DNA from: Gaiellasilicea sp963745775
Lineage (GTDB): Bacteria; Actinomycetota; Thermoleophilia; Gaiellales; Gaiellaceae
Reading direction: 5' to 3'
DNA: 64,000 nt
Assembly (NCBI GenBank): GCA_963745775.1
Contig: CAVUYY010000012.1
Coordinates: 186,001 to 250,000 of the forward strand
Shown: piece after piece, positions 22,985 through 31,700 of the stretch
How positions within the stretch are numbered: position 1 is the stretch's first letter
Layout: each line of letters opens with the position of its first letter
Program-made: the position numbers and the translations under genes
The notes under the pieces: generated by a model
The model's input: the letters and a program-made list of their open reading frames with translations, nothing else
Told to the model about the DNA's origin: nothing
The model's database searches: none

Positions 22985-24319
22985 TCAGCAGGTCTGGAGG
23001 TCGGGGGACATGGCGACGAGCTGGCGGAGCGCGTTCGTGACGAGCACCGGATACGACTTGCGCTTCCAGGCGTGGTTGGCGTCGCCCATCGCGCGGCGGG
23101 CGAACTCGAGCAGGGCGGCGCGCGTCGCCGGCCGGATCGTCGGCGACCCCCAGAAGGCGATCGCGGCCGCGACGAGCTTCTGCGGATCGCCGGAGATCGA
23201 GCCGGCCTGCTTGTCCGTGACCGAGAACGCTTGGCCGGCCTGGTTGGCCGTAAACCAGCGACCGCGGAAGGTCGCGGTGTCGAGCCAGCGCTCGTCGTCC
23301 CAGCCGGCGACGTTCGGCGGCATGAAGAGCCGCTGGCCGGTCATCCCCGAGATCCAGGCCCAGGACGTCGTATCGATCCCACGCCCGCAACCCCGGAGCA
23401 GCCCTGCCGTGTAGACGACCGGCGGCTTGACCATGCGAGGGCCGGTGTAGAGGGCGGGGTGGCGAAGGATCGCCTCGACGACGGGTCGGATCTGAAGGTC
23501 GCGACGGTAGAGCCTCTCCAGCGAGCGGCGGGTCGCGCCGTCGGGTGCGGTCGGGACGAAGTAGCTCCAGAGCTTGTCGACGAAGAACGAAGGGTGATTC
23601 GGGTGCCGCAGGCACAGGTTCACCGAGTCTTGCCAGTCGAAGCTCCCGCTCTTGCCGAAGATCCGCTTCCTGCCGGCGTCGTGCCGTTCGCGCTCGAAGC
23701 GGAAGTTGTGCGGGCCGGTGCCGCGGCGCCAGTCGTTGTCGAAGCCCGTCAGCGCGCGGGCCTGCTCCCGCACGTCGCGCTCGCTGTAGCCACGGCCGGC
23801 CCCGAGCGTGAAGAGCTCCATCAGCTCGCGGGCGTAGTTCTCGTTCGGCGACCACTTGGTGTTCTCGGTTCCGGAGAGCCAGAGCAGCATCGCCGGGTCG
23901 CGCGTGACGTCGCGCAGCATCGTCTCGAACGAGCCCAGCGAGAGTCTGCGCATGAGCTTGTTCTGGTTCAGCATCAGCTTCTGCGAGCCGACGCCGGCGA
24001 GCGAGGTCGCGAACCAGTCGTGCCAGACGAGGGTCATCCGCTCGACGAGCGGGCGCGACGTGCGCACCATCCGGTCGAGCCACCAGATGTGGTCGTGTCC
24101 CCAGGCGTCCGCCGGAGCGAGGCCCCGGCCCTTGTCGTCGTGCGGCGCCGCGCCGACGAAGCGCTCGCCACCGGGTCGTGTCAGCTTGCGGACGGCGCCT
24201 TCGAGCCCGAGCTTCGCGAGTGAGGCGGCCTCGCCGCGACGAGGTCCGAAGCCGGCGCGCCAGAGCAGGCGCTCGGCCTGCTCCCGCGAGAACGTGCCGT
24301 TGTAGACGGCGGCAGGCAT
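22985..24319 (-). CDS. DUF1800 family protein
   Basis: The 444-residue protein matches DUF1800: AERLLWRAGFGPRRGEAASL, MTLVWHDWFATSLAGVGSQK, TKWSPNENYARELMELFTLG and MPPNVAGWDDERWLDT. Proteins of this type accompany DUF1501 proteins in many bacteria; their function is unknown, although an extracellular or envelope role is usually proposed. It is the first gene of a three-gene operon with DUF1501 and a cupredoxin. Confidence 0.88.
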   Translation of the reverse strand: MPAAVYNGTFSREQAERLLWRAGFGPRRGEAASLAKLGLEGAVRKLTRPGGERFVGAAPHDDKGRGLAPADAWGHDHIWWLDRMVRTSRPLVERMTLVWHDWFATSLAGVGSQKLMLNQNKLMRRLSLGSFETMLRDVTRDPAMLLWLSGTENTKWSPNENYARELMELFTLGAGRGYSERDVREQARALTGFDNDWRRGTGPHNFRFERERHDAGRKRIFGKSGSFDWQDSVNLCLRHPNHPSFFVDKLWSYFVPTAPDGATRRSLERLYRRDLQIRPVVEAILRHPALYTGPRMVKPPVVYTAGLLRGCGRGIDTTSWAWISGMTGQRLFMPPNVAGWDDERWLDTATFRGRWFTANQAGQAFSVTDKQAGSISGDPQKLVAAAIAFWGSPTIRPATRAALLEFARRAMGDANHAWKRKSYPVLVTNALRQLVAMSPDLQTC

Positions 24320-24383
24320 TCCCTTCTCTATCGGGCGGCGCGCCGAAATCCTGCAGTCCGATCGAGGGAGCGGGCCGAGCGAC

Positions 24384-24411
24384 GTCCCGCCGCGCTCGGG
24401 CGCGGCGGGAC
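24384..24411. terminator. Bidirectional hairpin between CBS gene and DUF1800 operon
   Basis: GTCCCGCCGCGC pairs with GCGCGGCGGGAC around TCGG, a perfect 12-base stem just after the CBS gene stop. No T-run. Confidence 0.55.
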
Positions 24412-24421
24412 TCCAGAGGTG

Positions 24422-24835
24422 TTACTTCGAGATCTGCTGGACGGTCTCGCCGGTGAGCGTGTCGTGACCGCTCTGAGCGACGTCGGCCTGAGCCAGGATC
24501 CCTACGAGCTTGCCGTCCTCCTCGCAGACGGGGAGGCGTCGGAGCTGGTGCTCGGCCATCAGGCGAGTGGCCTCCTCGAGTGTCTGCTGAGGATCGACGG
24601 TGACGACGTCCTTCGAGGCGATTTCGCCGACCGCAGTGTCGCCGCTCTTGCCCTCGGCGAGGAGCCGGATCGCCAGATCGCGGTCGGTCACGACCCCTAC
24701 CAGCCGGTCGTTCTCGAGGATCGGCAACGAGCCGACATCCTGGGACTTCATGATTCGGGCCGCCTCGGTCGCCGACGTCGTCGGCTCGATCGTCGTGGGC
24801 TCGGCGGTCATTGCGTCGCGAATGGTGTGGTGCAT
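24422..24835 (-). CDS. Two-CBS-domain protein
   Basis: The 137-residue protein is a pair of CBS domains: TIEPTTSATEAARIMKSQDV with PILENDRLVGVVTDRDLAIR, then TVDPQQTLEEATRLMAEHQL with LPVCEEDGKLVGILAQADVA. Free-standing CBS pairs bind adenine nucleotides and act as energy or stress sensors. AAAGGAGACACGA lies before the ATG at 24835, a good ribosome-binding site. Confidence 0.88.
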   Translation of the reverse strand: MHHTIRDAMTAEPTTIEPTTSATEAARIMKSQDVGSLPILENDRLVGVVTDRDLAIRLLAEGKSGDTAVGEIASKDVVTVDPQQTLEEATRLMAEHQLRRLPVCEEDGKLVGILAQADVAQSGHDTLTGETVQQISK

Positions 24836-24872
24836 TCGTGTCTCCTTTGGTCGTTAGGCGTTGTCGGAGCGT

Positions 24873-24992
24873 CTAGTCGGCGCCGGGAACGTCGTCGGCG
24901 TCGCCCTGCTCCTCTTCCGGATCCGGGATCGGCGAGCCCTCGGGCTCGTCGTTGCGATCGTCCTCGCGTGGGTGCGTATCCTGATCGGTCAT
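24873..24992 (-). CDS. Small acidic protein, start codon overlaps that of thrS
   Basis: A 39-residue frame reads MTDQDTHPREDDRNDEPEGS and then PIPDPEEEQGDADDVPGAD, strongly acidic and likely disordered. Its ATG and the thrS ATG overlap head to head within CATG (24990-24993), so the two promoters must overlap the opposite gene. It is too short to be certain, but the composition and clean ends suggest a real gene. Confidence 0.45.
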   Translation of the reverse strand: MTDQDTHPREDDRNDEPEGSPIPDPEEEQGDADDVPGAD

Positions 24993-26907
24993 GAGGGTGA
25001 TCCTCCCCGACTCGACGGAACTCGAACTTCCCGACGGCGCTACGGGCCTCGACGCGGCGCGGGCGATCGGCCCGAAGCTGGCCGAACAGGCGGTACTCGT
25101 CCGCTCGAACGGGAGCGTCCAGGACGTGCGGCTGCCGCTCGAGGACGGGCAGCCGATTCAGTTCCTGACGACGCGCGACAAGGACGATCCGGACGCTCTT
25201 GCGGTGCTGCGGCACTCGGCTGCACACCTGCTCGCCGAGGCCGTGCGGCGGCTCTATCCCGGCGTCAAGGTCGCGATCGGGCCGCCGATCGAGAACGGCT
25301 TCTACTACGACTTCCAGTTCCCCGAGCCGATCCGCGAGGAGGACCTCGAGCGGATCGAGGCGGAGATCGAACGCGAGCTCGCGGAGGGCCGTTCCTGGGA
25401 GCGCGAGGAGATCTCTGCGGCCGACGCGAAGCAGCGCTTCCTGGAGGAGGACGAGCCGTTCAAGGTCGAGCTCGTCGACACCGCCGAAGGCACGATCTCC
25501 CTCTATCGCCAGGGTGAGTTCACGGACCTCTGCCGCGGCCCGCACCTGCAGGACTCGACCCCGATCAAGGCCGTCAAGCTGACCTCGCTCGCGGGCGCCT
25601 ACTGGCGTGGGGACGAGCGGAACACGCAGCTGACGCGGATCTACGGCACCGCCTTCTACTCCCAGGCCGACCTCGACGCACATCTCGAGCGGCTCGAGCA
25701 GGCGCGCGCGCGGGATCACCGCAAGCTCGGGCTCGAGCTAGACCTGGTGCACCTCTCCGATGAGGCGCCGGGAATGCCGTTCTGGCATCCGAAGGGGATG
25801 GTGCTCTGGAACGGGCTCGAGGATCTGCGCCGGCGCGAGAACGCGGCCCGCGGCTACCTCGAGGTGAAGACGCCGCTCATGTACGACACGGCCGTCTGGG
25901 TCACGTCGGGCCACTGGGAGAAGTTCCGCGACGACATGTTCATCCTCCCCTACGGCGACGACCGGTCGCTCGGGCTGAAGCCGATGAACTGCCCAGGGCA
26001 CATGCTCCTGTTCGGCAGCGTCCTACGCAGCTACCGGGAGCTGCCGCTTCGCTACGCCGAGAGCTCGACGCTGCACCGAAACGAGCGGGCGGGCACGCTC
26101 CACGGCCTCCTTCGCGTCCAGCACGTGACCCAGGACGACGCGCACATCTTCTGCACCCCGGAGCAGATCGAGGACGAGATCTTCGGCTGCCTCGACTACG
26201 CCGCGTTCCTCTACGACCTCTTCGGGATGGAGGCGCGCTTCGAGCTCTCGACGCGGCCCGAGAACAAGCTCGGCACCGACGAGGAGTGGGACTTCACCGA
26301 AGCCGCGCTGCAGGCGGCGCTCGAGCGGCGCAGCATCTCCTACACCGTGAACGAGGGCGACGGCGCCTTCTACGGGCCGAAGATCGATCTCCACATGACG
26401 GACGTCCTCGGGCGCTCGTGGCAGATGGGCACGATCCAGCTCGACTCCCAGATGCCGGCGCGTTTCGGGCTCACCTACGTCGGATCCGACAACACCGAGC
26501 ACACGCCCTACGTCGTTCATCGGGCCCTGCTCGGCTCGCTCGAGCGCTTCCTCGGGATCCTGATCGAGCACTACGGCGGCGCGTTCCCCTTCTGGCTCGC
26601 GCCCGTGCAGCTCCGTCTCATCCCGGTGGCCGAAAAGCATCGCGACACGGTGCGGGCGCTGCGCGGCCGCGTCGAAGCAGAGGGTTTTCGCGTCGACGTC
26701 GACGAGCGCGAGGAGACGCTCGGGAAGCGGATCCGCGAGGCCGAGCTCGAGAAGATCCCCTTCACGATCGTCTACGGCGACAAGGAGTCGGACGAAGCGC
26801 TCGCCATCCGGGCTCGAGGCGGCGAGCAGTCGACGCGGAGCCTCGAGGAGCTGCTCGCCGAGTTTCGGGTAGCCGCCGCGCCCGAAGTTGCTACGATCGC
26901 CACCTGA
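24991..26907 (+). CDS. thrS: Threonyl-tRNA synthetase
   Basis: The 638-residue class II synthetase has the usual bacterial order: TGS domain (1-60), the second additional/editing domain with RHSAAHLLAEAVRRLYPG (HxxxH, about 73-77) and a later CRGPHL, the catalytic core with motif 2 around RNERAGTLHGLLRVQ and motif 3 GSLERFLGILIEHYGG, and the C-terminal anticodon-binding domain from about 535. It charges tRNA-Thr and deacylates Ser-tRNA-Thr. The frame is intact. It precedes infC-rpmI-rplT, a common bacterial order. Confidence 0.97.
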   Translation: MRVILPDSTELELPDGATGLDAARAIGPKLAEQAVLVRSNGSVQDVRLPLEDGQPIQFLTTRDKDDPDALAVLRHSAAHLLAEAVRRLYPGVKVAIGPPIENGFYYDFQFPEPIREEDLERIEAEIERELAEGRSWEREEISAADAKQRFLEEDEPFKVELVDTAEGTISLYRQGEFTDLCRGPHLQDSTPIKAVKLTSLAGAYWRGDERNTQLTRIYGTAFYSQADLDAHLERLEQARARDHRKLGLELDLVHLSDEAPGMPFWHPKGMVLWNGLEDLRRRENAARGYLEVKTPLMYDTAVWVTSGHWEKFRDDMFILPYGDDRSLGLKPMNCPGHMLLFGSVLRSYRELPLRYAESSTLHRNERAGTLHGLLRVQHVTQDDAHIFCTPEQIEDEIFGCLDYAAFLYDLFGMEARFELSTRPENKLGTDEEWDFTEAALQAALERRSISYTVNEGDGAFYGPKIDLHMTDVLGRSWQMGTIQLDSQMPARFGLTYVGSDNTEHTPYVVHRALLGSLERFLGILIEHYGGAFPFWLAPVQLRLIPVAEKHRDTVRALRGRVEAEGFRVDVDEREETLGKRIREAELEKIPFTIVYGDKESDEALAIRARGGEQSTRSLEELLAEFRVAAAPEVATIAT

Positions 26908-26990
26908 AAGAAGGAGCGGATCACTGCCCCTCACCTCCCGGATCGAGCATTCGTGGGGGTTCAACCGAGCCGGTTGTCGAGGAAAAGTGG

Positions 26991-27011
26991 CCGCTGCGTG
27001 CAGCGGTTTTT
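26991..27011 (+). promoter_or_regulatory. Attenuator-like hairpin in the infC leader
   Basis: CCGCTG-CGTG-CAGCGG followed by TTTTTG lies 42 bases before the infC start and 84 bases after thrS. An intrinsic terminator in this leader fits the known control of infC-rpmI-rplT operons by L20 or by attenuation. Which mechanism applies here is not shown. Confidence 0.6.
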
Positions 27012-27052
27012 GTCGTTAGAGAGAAAGGATTGCGGAGCTTGGTGAAGGCCCT

Positions 27053-27608
27053 TTGAGACCCAGACGGCGCCCTGAGGACCGGACGCGTCCCCAGCCACAA
27101 GACCGGATCAACGAGGCGATCCGGGTTCCGAACGTCCGGCTGGTCGGCGAGGACGGGGAGCAGATCGGGATCAAGTCGACCGAAGAAGCGCGGGAGTACG
27201 CCTACTCCAAGGGACTGGACCTGGTCGAGGTGGCGGCCCAGGCGGATCCCCCGGTCGCACGGGTCATGGACTACGGCAAGTACCGCTACGAGCAGGAGCA
27301 GAAGGCGAAGCTGGCGCGCAAGCACCAGCAGCAGATCAACATCAAGGAGATCAAGTTCAGGCCGAAGATCGGCATTCACGACTACGAGACGAAGAAGGGC
27401 CACGTCGTGCGCTTCCTGAACCAGCGCGCGAAGGTCAAGGTCACGATCATGTTCCGGGGACGCGAGAACCTGCACCCGGAGCGGGGTCGCGACCTCCTGC
27501 TTCGACTCGCAGAGGAGATCAAGGAGATCGGCGTGGTCGAGTCGCCCCCGCTGCTCGACGGTCGCAACATGGTGATGCTGCTGGGCCCAACCAAGAACGC
27601 AGGAGTGA
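27053..27608 (+). CDS. infC: Translation initiation factor IF-3 (3' end frame problem)
   Basis: The protein reads INEAIRVPNVRLVGEDGEQI, the linker KYRYEQEQKAKLARKHQQQI, and the C-terminal domain KEIKFRPKIGIHDYETKKGH to MVMLLGPTKNA, where IF-3 normally ends. IF-3 keeps 30S subunits free and checks initiator tRNA. As read, the frame stays open to 27832, through all of rpmI; a one-base slip near 27595 would end it at the TGA 27606-27608, just before the rpmI ribosome-binding site, and that end is used here. The start is TTG (27053); weak starts are typical of infC, which represses itself through its own start codon. Confidence 0.9.
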
Positions 27609-27614
27609 AGACAG

Positions 27615-27812
27615 ATGCCGAAAGTGAAGACAGCGAGCGGAGCGAAGAAGCGATTCAAGGTGACGGGCAGCGGCAAGCTGACTCGCCGGCACGCGATGCA
27701 GAGCCACAACCTCGAGCACAAGTCGCCGAAGCGCAAGCGGGGGTTCCGGAAGGAGCTGCCGGTGGCGAAGGCGGACACGCCGAGGATCAAGCGCCTGTTG
27801 GGGCTGAGGTAA
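27615..27812 (+). CDS. rpmI: 50S ribosomal protein L35
   Basis: The 65-residue protein, MPKVKTASGAKKRFKVTGSG to IKRLLGLR, has the full L35 pattern (KxxH/RKHxxHxL variants replaced by RRHAMQSHNLEHK). AGGAG lies 9 bases before the ATG. It is between infC and rplT as in most bacteria. Confidence 0.97.
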   Translation: MPKVKTASGAKKRFKVTGSGKLTRRHAMQSHNLEHKSPKRKRGFRKELPVAKADTPRIKRLLGLR

Positions 27813-27818
27813 CAGCCG

Positions 27819-28190
27819 ATGCCAAGGGTTAAGCGATCCGTTCACGCGCGCAAGAAGCGCCGCAAGGTCCTCGGCGAGGCCAAGGGCTATTGGGGCCTCA
27901 AGAAGTCGAGCTACAAGTACGCCAAGGAGCAGGTCGAGCACTCGCTCGTCTACGCCTATCGCGACCGCAAGAACAAGAAGCGCACGTTCCGGCAGCTCTG
28001 GATCGTGCGGATCAACGCGGCGGCGCGGCAGAACGGACTGTCGTACAACCAGTTCATCTCGGGGCTCCACAAGGCAGGAATCGAGCTCGACCGCAAGGTG
28101 CTCGCGGACCTCGCCGTCAGCGATCCTGCCGCCTTTGCGGCGGTGGCCGAGCAGGCCAAGGCCGCGAACGAGTCGGCCAAAGCCGCCTGA
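27819..28190 (+). CDS. rplT: 50S ribosomal protein L20
   Basis: The 123-residue protein opens MPRVKRSVHARKKRRKVLGE and contains RTFRQLWIVRINAAARQNGL and NQFISGLHKAGIELDRKVLA, all diagnostic of L20. L20 binds 23S rRNA early in assembly and in many bacteria represses this operon through its leader. It starts 6 bases after rpmI; the C-terminal AKAANESAKAA extension is ordinary for actinobacteria. Confidence 0.97.
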   Translation: MPRVKRSVHARKKRRKVLGEAKGYWGLKKSSYKYAKEQVEHSLVYAYRDRKNKKRTFRQLWIVRINAAARQNGLSYNQFISGLHKAGIELDRKVLADLAVSDPAAFAAVAEQAKAANESAKAA

Positions 28191-29141
28191 CCGAGCAGGA
28201 AGGGGTCTTCCTCCGCCAGGCGGAGCAGTGCGAGGGACGCTCGCCCCTCTACGTCGAGCTGTGTCGGCGGTTGGCGGACGACCCTCGGGTGCCGGCGCTC
28301 GTGGGGGAGCTCACGTGGGACGCGCCGTTGCGGTTGCTCGGTGGCCTGCACGCGCTCGTCCTCTCCGGCAGCGCGCGTTGGGATGACCTCGATGCGGGGC
28401 TCGCGCATCCTGAGCTGCCGCGGCTCGCTGCGCGCTCGATCCAGACGAACGAGGTCCGGCGCTCGTGGACGCTGCTGCCCTGCTTTCTCGAGCTGGCGCG
28501 CCGTACCGACGCCGAATCGTTCGACCTGATCGAGCTCGGCTCGAGTGCCGGCTTCAACCTGATCTGGGATCGCTATCGCTACAGGTACGGCGCCGGAACG
28601 TGGGGCGCGGCGGACTCGTTGCTCGAGCTCGACGGCGAGGAGCGAGCACCCGTGCCGGCGGCGCTGCTCGAGCTCCAACCGCACGTGCGCAATCGCGTCG
28701 GCGTCGATCTCGATCCTGTCGACGTCACGACGGACGAGGGAGCGCTGCGGCTGCGCTCGTTCGTCTGGCCGGGGCAGGAGGGACGCCTCGAACGGCTCGA
28801 CCAGGCGATCGAGGCGGTTCGGCGTGCGCCGCCGAGGCTCGTTCGCCGGCGATCTGGTCGAGGTGCTACCGAAGCTTCTCGCCGCGCGCGACCGCACGGT
28901 GCTCACGATCGTCTTCCAGACCGCGGTCCTCGGCTACTTGCCTGACGACGACTGGGAACGCGTTTGCCACTCGCTCGCGGAGGCGGGCCGCGCTGGATCG
29001 CTTGCCTTCGTCTGGACTGCCCGGCCGGCGGCCGGCGTCCACGACTACTGGGGACTGTGGTTGCAGCAATGGCCGGGCGAGGGACCGGAGCTCGTGGCGC
29101 ACGCCGACTTCCACGGTGCCTGGCTCGAGTGGCTCGCGTGA
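28187..29141 (+). CDS. DUF2332 family protein (one frameshift)
   Basis: The protein of about 317 residues has the DUF2332 pattern: QAEQCEGRSPLYVELCRRLA, LQTNEV-type SIQTNEVRRSWTLLPCFLEL, LIELGSSAGFNLIWDRYRYR (a methyltransferase-like glycine motif) and the C-terminal VLTIVFQTAVLGYLPDD. Its function is not established. The frame slips near 28830-28840 between VRRAPPR and GSFAGDLVEVLPKLL. No ATG, GTG or TTG is available at the conserved start; CTG at 28187 overlaps the rplT stop (CTGA). Confidence 0.75.
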
Positions 29142-29815
29142 TCACGTCTCGCACGAACCCGACGCTGAAGCTCGTGCGGAAGCTGCTCGCTCAGAAGCGC
29201 AAGCGCGCCGAGCTCGGGCTCTTCGTCGTCGAGGGCGAGGATCTCGTGGAAGCGGCGCGCGCAGCCGGGATCGAGCCGGTCGAGTTGCTCGTGGCGGGTG
29301 AGTCGGTCGAGGCGGAGCTGCTAGCCGAGCTTTCGACGCTGCCGCACCCGGCTCGCGCGATCGGCGTCTATCGGCGGGCCGATCTGCCGCGGGAGGAGCG
29401 GGAGACGACGCTCGCGCTCTGGCACGTGGTGGATCCGGGCAACGTCGGCACGCTTCTGCGCACGGCGGACGCGTTCGGGGCAGCTGTCGCTCTCTCGGCC
29501 GGCTGCGCCGACCCGCTTGGCCCGAAGGCCCTGCGCGCGTCCGTTGGTGCGATCTTCCGCGTTCCGCTGCTAGCGCTCGAGGACGCGCCGAAGCCGTGGA
29601 TCGCGCTCGCCGCGCACGGCGGCCGCCCGCTTCAGGAACTCGAGCTCTCCGGTCCCGTCACCTTCCTCCTGGGCGCGGAGCGCGAGGGGCTACCGGACGA
29701 GCTGGTGGCGCAGAGCAATGAGGTCGTCACGATCCCGACCTCGGGCGCAGCCGAGTCGCTGAACGTCGCCGCCGCCGGCGCGATCGCCCTCTACGAGCGC
29801 TCGCGCGGCGCCTGA
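29138..29815 (+). CDS. TrmH/SpoU family RNA 2'-O-methyltransferase
   Basis: The 225-residue protein has an N-terminal substrate-binding part (NPTLKLVRKLLAQKRKRAEL, FVVEGEDLVEAA) and a SPOUT knot with the three family motifs: DPGNVGTLLRTADAFGA, FLLGAEREGLPDEL and IPTSGAAESLNVAAAGAIAL. It methylates a ribose in rRNA or tRNA with SAM; the site cannot be told. GTG at 29138 overlaps the preceding stop. Placement next to thrS/infC and pheS is common for this gene. Confidence 0.88.
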   Translation: MITSRTNPTLKLVRKLLAQKRKRAELGLFVVEGEDLVEAARAAGIEPVELLVAGESVEAELLAELSTLPHPARAIGVYRRADLPREERETTLALWHVVDPGNVGTLLRTADAFGAAVALSAGCADPLGPKALRASVGAIFRVPLLALEDAPKPWIALAAHGGRPLQELELSGPVTFLLGAEREGLPDELVAQSNEVVTIPTSGAAESLNVAAAGAIALYERSRGA

Positions 29816-29822
29816 CCTCGGG

Positions 29823-31700
29823 TCACCAGGCGCCGCCGCCTCCACCACCGCCGCCTCCACCGCCGCCGCCGGAGAAGCCGCCGCCCATCCCGCCGGAGCC
29901 CGAGGAAGGCGGCGCGAGCGCCGAGCCGAAGCCGGAGGCGAGATCGCCGATCCCCATCGACGTCGGCCCGGAGCCGAGGTCGCCATAGGGGCCGATCCAG
30001 TAGACGGAGCTCGCCTGTGCGAGCGCTTCGGGCATGTGGAGCTGCGCGCCCTGGAGGACCCGCTCGGCGATCCCGAACGCGATTCCGTAGACGAGGAAGC
30101 GCTCCCAGAGCTCGAGCGTCGCGGGCGGTGCCTCCTGGAGGCGAGGGAAGTCGGTCAGGTAGCGGCGGAAGGCCTCCCACCGCTCGGCTTCGGCCTGCGC
30201 GCCGGGGGAGCGCCGCCTCCAGAGTCGCCGGTTGAACGCCATCACGGCGAGCACTCCGGCATTCACGAGCCCGCAGACGGCGAGCGCGAGCACGACGACG
30301 TCCCGCCAGGTCGGCGCGACTGAGTCGAACGACTCGATCCGGATGAAGAGCGTCAGCCCGCCCACCACCGCGAGCAGCACGGCCGCGCCGACGAGGAGAA
30401 CGAGGCCCTTGTTCTGGAACCAGCTCCTGCCCGAGATCTCCGCGTCGACGGCCGACTTGAACGAGGTGAAGCGCTCGGAGTTGCTGGTCCGCTTCGCCTC
30501 GATCCGGTCTCGAAACAGCGAGAGCCGTTCCGGACCGCCCGCGAGGATGTCGTCGACGACCTGAGCAACGGGTGCCTCGAACGCCTCCACCGGCGCCTCG
30601 ACATCGCCGAGCTCGAGCTCGAGATCGGCGACCTGTTGCGTCTTCAGCCCGCCCCAGACCCTCCTCTCGGTCGTGACGGGCTCCGAGCGATAGCGGCCGC
30701 GCCGGATCAGGTCGAAGAGGGTCGCCGTGAACTCGAGCGAGCCCGGCGTCCCGCCCTGCGCCAGGAGCGAGGGAACGAGAGCCGGCTGCGTCTCGGTCGG
30801 CGGCTCCTGCTCGTACTCGCGGTCGTACGCGGTCTCTCGTTCGCGGCCGTAGTACCACCAGACGAGACTGCCGATCAGGAGCGCGGGGCCTAGCGCGAGC
30901 GCGAGCAGGATCGCGATCGTCCGTGGCAGGTTGTCGAGAGCCTCGTCGATCTTCCTCCGGTCGCGCACGTACGCGGCCGCGTCCTCGCGCTCCTCGGCCA
31001 CGATCTTCTCGAGTCCGAGTCCCTCTTCGACCTGCATCGCGGAGGTCGACGTGAAGAACCGGCGCGGCACGAGCGTCCGCAGCTCGACGAACTGCTCGGC
31101 GGGAATGTCGAGCGCGCGTAGCGTCGCCCGACGGCCGTCGATCACGACGTCGCCGCGCACCGAGACGGGGTGACCCCAAGCACGGGTGACCTCGCCCGGA
31201 GCCAGAACCGTTCCCGTCAGGCGGCCGAGGCCGGTCTGCCATTCGTCGCCCCAGATCTTGAGGTTGATGTCCACGACGTCGTCGTAGGCGACGGGCAGGC
31301 CGCTCACCCTGTAGTGGATCCGGAAGCGCCGCTCCTCCGAGTTGGCGGCGTAGTGCCAGACGATCCGGACTCCGCTCTCCGTTCGTGCGGTCCCGTAGGT
31401 GCCGGGCGCACCGGCCGAGCCGAGCTCCGCCGAGGCTCCGGGGCGGTAGGCGATGTCGCCTTCCGAGACCGAGATCTGGTCGATCTCTTCGCCGTCGCGG
31501 AGCGGGATCTCGCGGAAGGCGCCGCTGAACGAGCCGTCGTAGACGAAGGTGATGTTCTCGTCGACGATCAGCGCCCCGTTCTCCGCGACCTGAACGACGA
31601 CATCGGCGGACTGGAGCGAGAAGGACTTGGCCTCTGCGCTTCCCGCCGCTCCGCAGGCGGCGAGAAGAGCGATCGCGAGGCCCGCTAGAACGCGACGCGT
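29823..31700 (-). CDS. DUF2207 membrane protein with glycine-rich tail
   Basis: The protein of about 625 residues starts with a lipobox signal (LAGLAIALLAAC), then a beta-rich external domain (FSLQSADVVVQVAENGALIV), a membrane helix LLALALGPALLIGSLVWWYY, a cytoplasmic part with FDLIRRGRYRSEPV, two more helices, and an ending SGGMGGGFSGGGGG typical of DUF2207. These proteins are usually encoded next to LemA, as here; function is unknown. No standard start codon is present at the expected place: ACG at 31700 occupies it, so a base error or rare start is likely. Confidence 0.78.
   Translation of the reverse strand, partial: TRRVLAGLAIALLAACGAAGSAEAKSFSLQSADVVVQVAENGALIVDENITFVYDGSFSGAFREIPLRDGEEIDQISVSEGDIAYRPGASAELGSAGAPGTYGTARTESGVRIVWHYAANSEERRFRIHYRVSGLPVAYDDVVDINLKIWGDEWQTGLGRLTGTVLAPGEVTRAWGHPVSVRGDVVIDGRRATLRALDIPAEQFVELRTLVPRRFFTSTSAMQVEEGLGLEKIVAEEREDAAAYVRDRRKIDEALDNLPRTIAILLALALGPALLIGSLVWWYYGRERETAYDREYEQEPPTETQPALVPSLLAQGGTPGSLEFTATLFDLIRRGRYRSEPVTTERRVWGGLKTQQVADLELELGDVEAPVEAFEAPVAQVVDDILAGGPERLSLFRDRIEAKRTSNSERFTSFKSAVDAEISGRSWFQNKGLVLLVGAAVLLAVVGGLTLFIRIESFDSVAPTWRDVVVLALAVCGLVNAGVLAVMAFNRRLWRRRSPGAQAEAERWEAFRRYLTDFPRLQEAPPATLELWERFLVYGIAFGIAERVLQGAQLHMPEALAQASSVYWIGPYGDLGSGPTSMGIGDLASGFGSALAPPSSGSGGMGGGFSGGGGGGGGGGGGGAW

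Noticed and set aside
21588..24083. Single 831-residue minus-strand protein
   Set aside because: The upper part is the wrong frame of the DUF1800 gene; the true DUF1501 gene starts at 22976.
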